64,000 nucleotides of DNA from Kibdelosporangium philippinense. GTDB lineage: Bacteria; Actinomycetota; Actinomycetes; Mycobacteriales; Pseudonocardiaceae. The notes beneath the pieces were generated by a model. It was not told where the DNA came from and made no database searches. It worked only from the letters and a program-made list of their open reading frames with translations. The stretch is taken from positions 620,001 to 684,000 of the forward strand of contig NZ_JAJVCN010000002.1 in NCBI RefSeq assembly GCF_021390435.2. The letters run 5' to 3'. The position numbers and the translations under genes were made by a program. Shown here piece after piece: positions 31,846 through 38,846 of this stretch (position 1 is the stretch's first letter; each line of letters opens with the position of its first letter).

Positions 31846-32790
31846 GTGACGACAGTTCAACGCTGGTCTGGTGTCGAGGTGCGGGCACTGCGCGATGCAA
31901 AGCGGATGAGCATCCGCGAGTTTGCCGCGCACCTCGGTGTCAGTGAACGCATGATCTCGAAATGGGAGGCAGGACGCGAGAACATCACGCCACGGCCAGT
32001 CAATCAGGCCGCGTTGGACACGTGCCTGACGCGGTCGGACCCTGACACAAAGGCGCGTTTCGCCTATCTCACAGGCGATTCGTTGGTTCCCAAGGGCGAT
32101 GATGTTGCGGCTTCAACGGAGCCAATAGGCGGCAGTCAGGTCCGCCACCCGGTAGACGGTCGCGCCATGGTCAAGGTGGATGGAAGCGTTTTCCTTTCCG
32201 GCCCGAGCAATGACCCCATGTGGCTGCCTTCGTTCTACGTAGACGTGCACCCGGTGACCAATGCCGAATACGCGCTGTTCGTTGCGGCAACCGGCAGGGA
32301 AGTACCCCGGCATTGGAAGAATGACGGCTTGTTTGCCGACGACGTTGCTGACCATCCGGTTGTGTTTGTCACCTGGACCGACGCGGCGGCGTACGCGGCC
32401 TGGGCCGGTAAGGACCTTCCCAGCAGTCAGCAGTGGGAAAAAGCCGCCCGTGGAACTCGGGGAGCGGTGTACCCATGGGGCGACCAGCCAACTCCGGCAA
32501 AGTGCAATGTACGTGAGAACGGCGTCGGCAGTACCACCCCGGGTGATCGCTATCAGAGCGGCGTAAGCCCATACGGTGTGTACGACATGTGCGGGAATGT
32601 CTGGGAGTGGTGTTCTACCGAGTCCCGGCCGGGGCGACGTGAGCTCAAAGGCGGCGCTTGGACCAGTCCATTCAATCGTGCTACGCCGTCTTCCTTCAAC
32701 GACGCAGCCGAGAGCATGTGTGACGACGACACAGGCTTTCGGTGTGCCACGCCAGCCGAGACGCTCGAAACGCTGCTCACTCGCCAGTAG
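31846..32790 (+). CDS. HTH-FGE (SUMF1/EgtB/PvdO-like) fusion protein
   Basis: This 314-residue fusion starts at GTG 31846 (AGGGGAG upstream); an earlier start at 31783 is possible. Residues ~8-65 form an XRE helix-turn-helix (VRALRDAKRMSIREFAAHLG). Residues ~100-305 form a sulfatase-modifying-factor fold: SFYVDVHPVTNAEYALFV, VVFVTWTDAAAYAAWAG, YPWGDQ, YDMCGNVWEWC and a final TGFRCA. Where formylglycine-generating enzymes have two catalytic cysteines after GGSW, this has GGAWTSPFNRATPSS, so that activity is unlikely. It may be a ligand-sensing regulator or a PvdO/EgtB-type iron protein. It is cargo with the aminotransferase. Confidence 0.85.
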   Translation: MTTVQRWSGVEVRALRDAKRMSIREFAAHLGVSERMISKWEAGRENITPRPVNQAALDTCLTRSDPDTKARFAYLTGDSLVPKGDDVAASTEPIGGSQVRHPVDGRAMVKVDGSVFLSGPSNDPMWLPSFYVDVHPVTNAEYALFVAATGREVPRHWKNDGLFADDVADHPVVFVTWTDAAAYAAWAGKDLPSSQQWEKAARGTRGAVYPWGDQPTPAKCNVRENGVGSTTPGDRYQSGVSPYGVYDMCGNVWEWCSTESRPGRRELKGGAWTSPFNRATPSSFNDAAESMCDDDTGFRCATPAETLETLLTRQ

Positions 32791-32799
32791 GTGAGAGGC

Positions 32800-33204
32800 T
32801 TACTGGCCGTCCGGCTGTTCGCCCTGGCTGATGATCGTATTCAGCAGGTTCACAATCTGCTGTTGTCCGGCGGCGGTAGCGTCCAGTTTGCCGCGCATCT
32901 CGGTGAAGCCGCGATCGACCTGGTCGAATCCTTGGTGCATCTCGCTGCGCACGTCGGCAAGGCCGTTGTCGATCCGCTGGCGGAGGTCGGTCAGGTCTTC
33001 GCGCATGGCGTTGAAGCTGGACGTGGTCGCCTGGCGAAAGTCCCGGATCTCCTCGCGAATCTCGGCCACGTCGCGGTCCGCTCCGCCTGCGAGCACGCGG
33101 GCGGCTGCCGCGTCCTGCTCGCTGTGGCGTACGCGGTCGGCCAGGTCCCGAATTTGGGTCTCCAGTGCGGCTACGCGTGCTTCCAGGTCGTCAGGCTGAG
33201 CCAT
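32800..33204 (-). CDS. coiled-coil protein of the element
   Basis: This 134-residue protein starts at ATG 33204 and is almost entirely heptad-like: LEARVAALETQIRDLADRVR, then long stretches such as FNAMREDLTDLRQRIDNGL and MHQGFDQVDRGFTEMRGKLD. It resembles short coiled-coil proteins of unknown role that are common on actinomycete elements. It is convergent with the HTH-FGE gene, 9 bases apart. Confidence 0.65.
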   Translation of the reverse strand: MAQPDDLEARVAALETQIRDLADRVRHSEQDAAAARVLAGGADRDVAEIREEIRDFRQATTSSFNAMREDLTDLRQRIDNGLADVRSEMHQGFDQVDRGFTEMRGKLDATAAGQQQIVNLLNTIISQGEQPDGQ

Positions 33205-33243
33205 GACCAGCAGCGTACGGGGTGCCGCCGCTGTGCTCCGGCC

Positions 33244-33445
33244 AGACGAACTTTGCTCTCCCGACAAAACCGCAGGTCAACGACATGACGGAGGGGGCTC
33301 ACGGACCAAAGTTCGTCAGCTACGAACTTTGCCCCGGGCAAAACCGCAGGTCAAAGGCAAAGTTCGTAAGTTCGTCAAGTTCGTCACGATGCCACGCGCC
33401 CCCGCCACCCGGGCGAACGCCGGTCGGCCAGTGGCCGGAGGACGG
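33244..33445. repeat. decamer-bearing block B (inverted copy of block A)
   Basis: Inverted repeat of 26402-26610. It carries ACGAACTTTG/CAAAGTTCGT decamers, CAAAACCGCAGGTCA spacers and the CGGTCGGCCAGTGGCCGG edge. Blocks A and B enclose the replication, regulator and cargo genes. Confidence 0.75.
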
Positions 33446-33671
33446 CTGGAACAGGGGGGGGGGCAGTGGGGGCGCTCTGAGATGGCCGCAGAGCGTCTAT
33501 CTCAACTCGCCCGGTGGATGGGACGTCTGGCGCTCAGCGTCCGTCAGCGGAAGCATTCTGCGTCCGGCCCGGGAATTGGCCGTGTCACGTCCCCCCTTGC
33601 CGGGTGTCTACCCCACTACCGCGCTGGTCACGGCCCATGTCGCGGGGGTCTACCCGAGTAGAGGGAGAGGG
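33446..33671. other. non-coding stretch between block B and a small gene
   Basis: No gene seen. It contains a run of ten or more G near 33457 and GC-rich sequence without clear structure. Confidence 0.4.
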
Positions 33672-33908
33672 CTACCTGGCGTCGCCGGGGGAGCCCCGAT
33701 CGGTGAAGTATTCGCCGAGCTCAAGCCAGACGTCGGCTGCGTGCCGTGCCGCGAGCGGTTCGGGCGCGCCGATCTCCTGAGTCCGGTCCCGCTGCTCGGT
33801 GTGCAGCAGCCAGGGCTTGTCAGCGTTCGGCGTGGCCGTGAGGTACCAGGTCTCGCCGTTGTGCGTGGTGCGGTACTTGTCCCTGCTCAGCGCTACCCAT
33901 GTCGCCAT
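33672..33908 (-). CDS. small hypothetical protein
   Basis: This 78-residue protein starts at ATG 33908: TWVALSRDKYRTTHNGETWY, then AARHAADVWLELGEYFTD. It is mixed strand-helix without known motifs. It is divergent from the second GntR gene, with a 26-bp perfect palindrome between them, so the two are probably co-regulated. Confidence 0.5.
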   Translation of the reverse strand: MATWVALSRDKYRTTHNGETWYLTATPNADKPWLLHTEQRDRTQEIGAPEPLAARHAADVWLELGEYFTDRGSPGDAR

Positions 33909-33918
33909 GATGTGAGCG

Positions 33919-33944
33919 TACGTCACATGACGTCATGTGACGTA
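33919..33944. promoter_or_regulatory. 26-bp perfect palindrome (candidate GntR operator)
   Basis: The sequence is its own reverse complement over 26 bases, centred on TGACGTCA, with nested CACATGACGTCATGTG. It lies between divergent genes starting at 33908 and 33987. TACATT at 33975-33980 is a possible -10 for a leaderless GntR mRNA. Confidence 0.7.
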
Positions 33945-33986
33945 AAGCGTCATTTGTACTGGTCAGGTGGTGTCTACATTGAGTTG

Positions 33987-34259
33987 GTGGCATGGGAGGA
34001 CAGGCGGGACCGCATTGATCGTGATGGGCCTGCCCTGGTGTGGCAGCAGATTGCCGACGACATCGCGGCCGATATCGAGTCCGGCGCGTTGCCGTCCGGT
34101 TCTCGCTTGCCGTCGGAGCAGGTGTTGGCGGATGACGTGTACGGCGTGAGCAGGCCGACCGTTCGCCGGGCTATCGCTGCCCTGGTCGAACGAAGTCTGC
34201 TCACGGTCGTGCACGGCCGGGGTACGTTCGTCACTTCGAGAACCGCTCAGAGCGAATGA
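33987..34259 (+). CDS. GntR-family regulator (DNA-binding domain only)
   Basis: This 90-residue protein consists essentially of the GntR winged helix: WQQIADDIAADIESGALPSG, LPSEQVLADDVYGVSRPTVR and VHGRGTFVTS. There is no effector domain. The start is taken as GTG 33987 (TTG 33984 also possible). No ribosome-binding site is visible, so leaderless translation is likely. It is the last gene before attR and probably binds the palindrome at 33919-33944. Confidence 0.8.
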   Translation: MAWEDRRDRIDRDGPALVWQQIADDIAADIESGALPSGSRLPSEQVLADDVYGVSRPTVRRAIAALVERSLLTVVHGRGTFVTSRTAQSE

Positions 34260-34634
34260 GCCTCCTGCCGCAGTCCGCACACGCCTGAAACAGGGTCTCG
34301 GGCCGGGGGCTGTGGCAGGCACTCATTCCCCTCATTTCGCTCATTTGTGCAGGTCAGCCCGCATCATCCGCGAATGAAAAAACTCATTCGCTCGGGCTGA
34401 ACTCATTCGCGAACTCATCCCGCCTTCATCCACCTGACTGTCTCCCCCTGCGGGCGAGATGCCCCCCGCTGGGGGCGTGGCCGGGCGGGGGCATCTCGTC
34501 CGTTGGCCGTCCGGGACCTCGTCTCAGTTCCCGTCTCAGTCCGGCCGCGTCCGAACCACCCCCTACTGTTCCAGCTGTCTCACTGACCAGGGCAAACGTA
34601 CGGCTACAGACTGCCCCGAACGGCTATCCCGAGA
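34260..34634. other. right-end non-coding region of the element
   Basis: No gene. It carries repeated ACTCATTC / GAATGAG words between 34318 and 34425 and a hairpin GAGATGCCCCC (34457-34467) / GGGGGCATCTC (34487-34497). The hairpin arms match those at 26143-26173 near the other end. Confidence 0.55.
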
Positions 34635-34678
34635 CCTGAAAAGCGGAAGGTCGACGGTTCGACCCCGTCCCTGGCCAC
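34635..34678. repeat. attR, 44-bp tRNA-Phe segment
   Basis: Identical to 24047-24090. It contains the anticodon loop, T-arm and 3' acceptor strand of tRNA-Phe but not the 5' half. It marks the right end of the element. Confidence 0.9.
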
Positions 34679-34740
34679 GTCGATCAGGTCCCCTCTGCTC
34701 GCCGCTTCGCGGCTTCGCCGGGGGATCTCCTCCATGATGT

Positions 34741-34761
34741 TGGGGGGCCGAGCCCCCCAAA
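34741..34761. repeat. G6/C6 hairpin, copy 3 of 3
   Basis: TTGGGGGG-CCGAG-CCCCCCAA. With its flank CCCCCCACGGT it is an inverted copy of the sequence at 22557-22589. Confidence 0.55.
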
Positions 34762-35009
34762 CCCCCCACGGTGCGTGCTCCTTCTGACCCAGCGCTGGGT
34801 GCTTTTTTCTTGACTTGCACCGGGCGCTTCGCGCCCTCTTTTACTGATTGGCTATCCCACCTCCCGGTGGCCTTACCGGTTGGTCACCTTGCGCTGGCCT
34901 TCTTGGTTTGCCCGCCTTGGTCGCGGCCTCTAAGGCCATACCCACTTCGCGCTTGCCATTGCCCTGCCCAACCCCCGGAGCGAAGCGACGGGTTACGACG
35001 CGACAGCGC

Positions 35010-35124
35010 GTGTGTCCACCATTCCTTGTGGTGAGTTGAACGCGCGAGCGGCGCACGGCGGGTACCAGCGGGGCTGGTAGCGAGTCGAGCAGTTTGACTC
35101 ACCGTGAAGGAATGGTGGACACAC
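35010..35124. repeat. GTGTCCACCATTCC palindrome, copy 1
   Basis: Arms GTGTGTCCACCATTCCTT (35010-35027) and its exact complement (35107-35124) enclose 79 bases. Inside them GGTGAGT and ACTCACC also pair. A longer relative lies at 52280-52454. Confidence 0.7.
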
Positions 35125-35559
35125 GCCGGCTCGCGGACAAAGAGAGATACCGTTCGGTGAATGTGCCGATCTTTGTGAGCCCTGGGGCCATTGGTATCTG
35201 ACGGGTTTGCGGGTTGAGAACAGGTTCGGGTCTTGTTAGGGAACGGTCCGTTCTTCATTGGAGGGGATGTGGGGCGTGGGGCTTGGTGGGTTGGGATTTG
35301 GGTTGTTCGGAATGGGGTGTTCGCTCTTCTCGCTTTTTATCCGGTGGTTTCTGCTGTTTTGAGTGTTTTGCACGGGGTTTCGAGGTAGGGGCGCGGACCC
35401 TTGATTCGGACGAAGTCGGGTTCGCCCCTGTTTTCGCTACTTTTGGCGGTGCGATCGTTGGCGCGCTCGCTCTTCTTCTCAACCTCGCTGTTCGGCGGGA
35501 GTTGGGGGTCCGTGGGTTTTGGGGATGGGTGTTCTGGGTTGTCACCGTTGCTGTTCTTG

Positions 35560-36207
35560 TCGCGCCGGTTGTGGTACGCGTTGTAGCCCTCGGGCAGTCG
35601 GATGTAGTACCAAAGCGGGGTGTTCGCGTCGAAGCCGACGTTGAACTGGCGCAGCTCCGGGAAGCTGTCCTGGCCGAGGACAGGGATGCCCATCGCGCGA
35701 GCGATCGCCTGACCGGACGGCAGCGACCACGTGACGTGGCGCAGCAGGTTGCGTTGCGGCAACGCGGTCGGCGGGTCGCCGGTCGCGGTGGTCTGCAGCG
35801 GCAGGTTGAACAAGGCCGTCGAGATCCTTGTGTCGATCCGCTTGTTCGGACGCACCTGGCCGTCACCGAAATCGAAGAACGTCTGCCAACCGATGAACCG
35901 GCGCCGTGCGTCCACGGCCACGCAGGTCGACCGGATCCGACTGACCCTGTCCGGCTGGGTCGAAGATGAACTCGAAGAACGGGTTGCCGTTGTCGCCAGC
36001 GAGGTTCGCCCGGTAGGACGGGCGGACCATGCTGTGTCCGAAGCGGTACACCGCGCCCTGGAACTCCACTGGCATAAAGTGCTGGCCCGCGGCCGGCCGG
36101 TAGTGCCTTCGACCGTGCCGCAGGATGTCCTGCGTCAGGCCGTAACCGATGATCTGCGGCAGGAACTCGTTCACGACGATCCACTGGTAGTGCCACGTGA
36201 CCACAAG
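35560..36207 (-). pseudogene. animal-type haem peroxidase remnant
   Basis: Two frames give an internal piece of a bacterial animal-haem-peroxidase: VTWHYQWIVVNEFLPQIIGY, YRFGHSMVRPSYRANL, and after a frame change near 35918 RRFIGWQTFFDFGDG, LPQRNLLRHVTWSLPSGQAI and DANTPLWYYI. The conserved RFGHSM histidine region is present. The N-terminal ~200 residues and the C-terminus are missing, and the downstream frame runs into unrelated repeat-like sequence. It is a dead gene. Confidence 0.75.
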
Positions 36208-37373
36208 TCCTAGGCATAGCGCACGTTCCCTGAGCGCCAGGAGAGCTCATGGCTTGGGGTAGGTCGTGGCGGTGTGTGTCCTGGGGCTCATGGGGGCAAT
36301 GCCGCTGACTCAAGCATTCTGGCTGGTCGCAAGCGGCTCAGGGCCGATTGTCTGTGGCATTGGTGTCCACAATGGACGATTGATCGTCACATCAGTCTCA
36401 CGCACCCCGCGCGATACTCCTGTTACCCGGGTTGGTGCCGTGAAGGTCACCTTCGCGGCGTCCAACGCGCCAAAGGTTCCCCTCGCGGACCGTGGCGGAC
36501 CTGAATGAAGGCCACTGTGGACAGTCCCGTCCATCGGTGGCGCGGGTACGCCGTGCTTGCGGGCTGGGCCACTCGCGTTCCGCGCCTCTCAAGATCAACC
36601 TCGCGCCCCACGCCCGCAGGACACCGCTGAAGTGCGAGAGCTCTCTTAATTTAAGTCAGTGGCATCGCCCGTGCGGTGAGGGGTTTCAGGGCTCGCCGGG
36701 AGGTCACGTGTCCAAGGGCGGGGCCGCCGGTCCGCTTTGGCGGCTGCGGATGAAACCTCGGCCTCCGGCCCCCGTCATCCAGCCTAGCGAGGGCTACCGA
36801 CAAGGCGGGGTTCCGCGAGATCCACATCGGAGGGTTGTCCACCGGGTCCGCGCGGCTGTGGAAGTGGGCACATGCGTGCTCCGACTTTGTCAACTTCGTG
36901 CTAGGTTTCGGGAAACGTTGCTGACCTGCGTCTATGCCTTTTTCTACGGCTTAAGGTATTCCTTTTGCGCATTGCGCTTGTGTTCACATTTGCCAGTTTG
37001 CTATCGGGTTCCGTGAATGTCGCTCGGTCGGGTGGTCGGCTTGTTCGATTGGGTGAAATAACCCGTGTGGGGGATTCGTGTGACGAGGCTCGTGTCGGCG
37101 AATGGTCTAGGGTCGTTCACCAGAACGGACGAGCGATCTCATGGTGTGTGACCACTTCGTTCGATGATGTTGGGCCGACCGGGTGATAGTTGCTGTCGGC
37201 GGTCACAGTGAGTGCCTTTTTCACGGTGACCCCCGTGGAATGGCTGACACGCGCCATTCGTAATGTTCTGCAGGCGGTAACGGTGTCCGAAGATGGAACG
37301 ACTCCCATCGTGAGCGCGGGTCTGATCATCTTTTTCGCCGCTCCACCCATGGCTGAACACCAGGAGAGACTGC
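36208..37373. other. non-coding region and leader of the polysaccharide locus
   Basis: No gene is supported in ~1.17 kb. It carries a copy of the GCCGTGAAGG repeat (36437-36471). From about 36890 there is lower-GC sequence (TTTTTCTACGGCTTAAGG, TTCACATTTGCCAG) that probably contains the promoter and a long leader for the glycosylphosphotransferase operon. An AGGAGAG site precedes ATG 37374. Confidence 0.5.
36437..36471. repeat. GCCGTGAAGG repeat, copy 1 of 2
   Basis: A 35-base stretch beginning GCCGTGAAGGTCACCTTC is repeated with a few mismatches at 42453-42487. Its first part is a near palindrome (GAAGGT/CACCTTC). Confidence 0.6.
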
Positions 37374-38846
37374 ATGAGAGAACGGGCCGGGTCAGTGCGT
37401 CGTTTTCCTCCTGCCACCCAGCGGCATATGCCCGAATCGGCCCGGCCCATCCGTGCCGCCTGGGAATCTCGATATCAGCTCGCGGTCATCGGTGCGGATC
37501 TCGCGGTCATTCTCGGCGTGGTCATCACCGTCAACGCGATCATCGGCGCGGTCACCGCGCTGCACGCCAGCATCTTCGCGATGTTCACGCTCGCCGCGGT
37601 TTTCGTTGGCCTCAGCGGTGCCCGTGCCTGGAGCGTCGCGGCGCTCGGTGACGGCGCCGAGGAGTTCAGGCGCCTCTATCGGGGCTTGTTCACGGCCCTC
37701 GTGATCTTGGCGATCGGTGGGTACGCGCTCAGCCTCGAAGGCCTGCGCCCCTGGGTTTTCCTTGCCGTACCGGCAATGGCGATCATTGACTTCCCGGTCC
37801 GCTATCTCCTGCGCCGCGTGCTGCACAAGCGCCGCCAAGCAGGCCGTTGCCTCCTTCCTGTGCTCGCGGCCGGTGGGGTTGGCACGGTCAAGGACCTGAT
37901 CGAGCGCACGCGCAAAGCGCCGCACCAAGGCTGGCGTGTCGAAGCGGTCTGTACGGCTGACGGTCTCGGTACGGGCCCCGACGGGCGCGTAGACGGCGTG
38001 CCGGTGGTCGGGCGCATTGAAGACGTTGCCGAGCAGGTGCAGCGCGGTGGTTACCGGATCGTCGCGGTGACGGCTGACGCGTACTGGACGCCAACGCGCC
38101 TGCAGCACCTGGCCTGGAAGCTGGAGAACACGTCCGCCGAGTTGGTCGTCGCGCCTGTGCTGATGGAGGTCGCGGGCCCAAGGCTGCATGTCACCGGTGT
38201 GCTCGGGATGCCGTTGCTCAAGTTGTCCGCGCCGGTCTTCACGGGTGCACGCCGTGTCGTCAAGGAGATCGTCGACCGTGTCGGTGGCGCGATCCTCGTT
38301 GGACTGTTGAGTCCGTTCCTCGCGGCTGTTGCCTTGGCCGTCAAACTTGGCGACGGCGGGTCGGTGTTCTACAAGCAGCGCCGGATCGGCAAAGACGGCA
38401 AAGCGTTCACGATGGTCAAGTTCCGCACGATGGTGCCGGACGCCCATTCCCAGCGTCTCGCGCTGCTGCATGTGAACGAGGCCGAGGGGCCGCTTTTCAA
38501 AATGCGCAAGGACCCCCGGGTGACCAAGATCGGTGCCGTTCTGCGCCGGTTCTCCATGGACGAGCTGCCTCAGCTTTTCAATGTCGTCGGCGGGCAGATG
38601 TCGCTGGTCGGGCCGCGGCCTCCGCTGCCTGAGGAGACCGAGCGCTACAGCTCAGACGCGCGACGTAGGCTGCTGGTCAAGCCGGGTCTCACCGGGTTGT
38701 GGCAGGTCAGCGGACGCAGTGACCTGCCGTGGGAAGAAGCCGTCCGGCTCGACCTGCGGTACGTCGAGGACTGGTCGCTCGCGTTGGACGCGCTGATCCT
38801 GTGGAAAACGGTTCGCGCCGTGTTGAAGGGCCAAGGAGCGTATTGA
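37374..38846 (+). CDS. polyprenyl glycosylphosphotransferase (priming enzyme)
   Basis: This 490-residue WbaP/WcaJ-type enzyme has four or five N-terminal transmembrane helices (~35-150), a nucleotide-binding-like region (~160-270, VLAAGGVGTVKDL), a further membrane helix and the catalytic domain. The catalytic domain carries SVFYKQRRIGKDGKAF, MVKFRTMVPDA, FSMDELPQLFNV, MSLVGPRPPLPEE and VKPGLTGLWQVSGRSDLP. It moves a sugar phosphate from a nucleotide sugar to undecaprenyl phosphate, starting each repeat unit. It is the first gene of a coupled operon, and its stop overlaps the next start. A close homologue stands at 62164-63660. Confidence 0.93.
   Translation: MRERAGSVRRFPPATQRHMPESARPIRAAWESRYQLAVIGADLAVILGVVITVNAIIGAVTALHASIFAMFTLAAVFVGLSGARAWSVAALGDGAEEFRRLYRGLFTALVILAIGGYALSLEGLRPWVFLAVPAMAIIDFPVRYLLRRVLHKRRQAGRCLLPVLAAGGVGTVKDLIERTRKAPHQGWRVEAVCTADGLGTGPDGRVDGVPVVGRIEDVAEQVQRGGYRIVAVTADAYWTPTRLQHLAWKLENTSAELVVAPVLMEVAGPRLHVTGVLGMPLLKLSAPVFTGARRVVKEIVDRVGGAILVGLLSPFLAAVALAVKLGDGGSVFYKQRRIGKDGKAFTMVKFRTMVPDAHSQRLALLHVNEAEGPLFKMRKDPRVTKIGAVLRRFSMDELPQLFNVVGGQMSLVGPRPPLPEETERYSSDARRRLLVKPGLTGLWQVSGRSDLPWEEAVRLDLRYVEDWSLALDALILWKTVRAVLKGQGAY

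Larger units (their letters stand above)
24047..34678. mobile_element. integrative element in tRNA-Phe (~10.6 kb)
   Basis: The element is bounded by identical 44-bp att sites. It carries, on the minus strand, an integrase, excisionase, DUF3987-like protein and a run of small genes. On the plus strand it has GntR-aminotransferase-FGE-like genes, and a second GntR lies near attR. The layout resembles actinomycete integrative and conjugative elements of the pSAM2 kind. No FtsK/TraB translocase, spd gene, nudix or kil-type gene was seen, so transfer would need a helper or has been lost. Confidence 0.88.
34679..35559. other. non-coding region right of the element
   Basis: I see no gene in these ~880 bases. 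It holds the third G6/C6 hairpin (34741-34761), two terminator-like hairpins (ACCCAGCGCTGGGT then T-run at ~34792-34812; GGGCGC-TTC-GCGCCC then TCTTTT at ~34824-34841), and a palindrome with 18-bp arms (35010-35124). From 35160 it is G/T-rich and unlike coding DNA. Confidence 0.55.

Noticed and set aside
33203..33661. 152-residue frame whose peptide resembles one at 26111-26632
   Set aside because: The similarity comes from the inverted decamer-bearing repeat lying in both; the peptide has no fold-like pattern and the decamers are better explained as protein-binding sites.
35214..35969. 251-residue plus-strand frame in the G/T-rich stretch
   Set aside because: Codon use is atypical, and its second half is antisense to the peroxidase remnant, which has clear family motifs.
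36492..37016. 174-residue frame in the leader region of the polysaccharide locus
   Set aside because: No ribosome-binding site, no protein-like composition, and the region carries a dispersed repeat.
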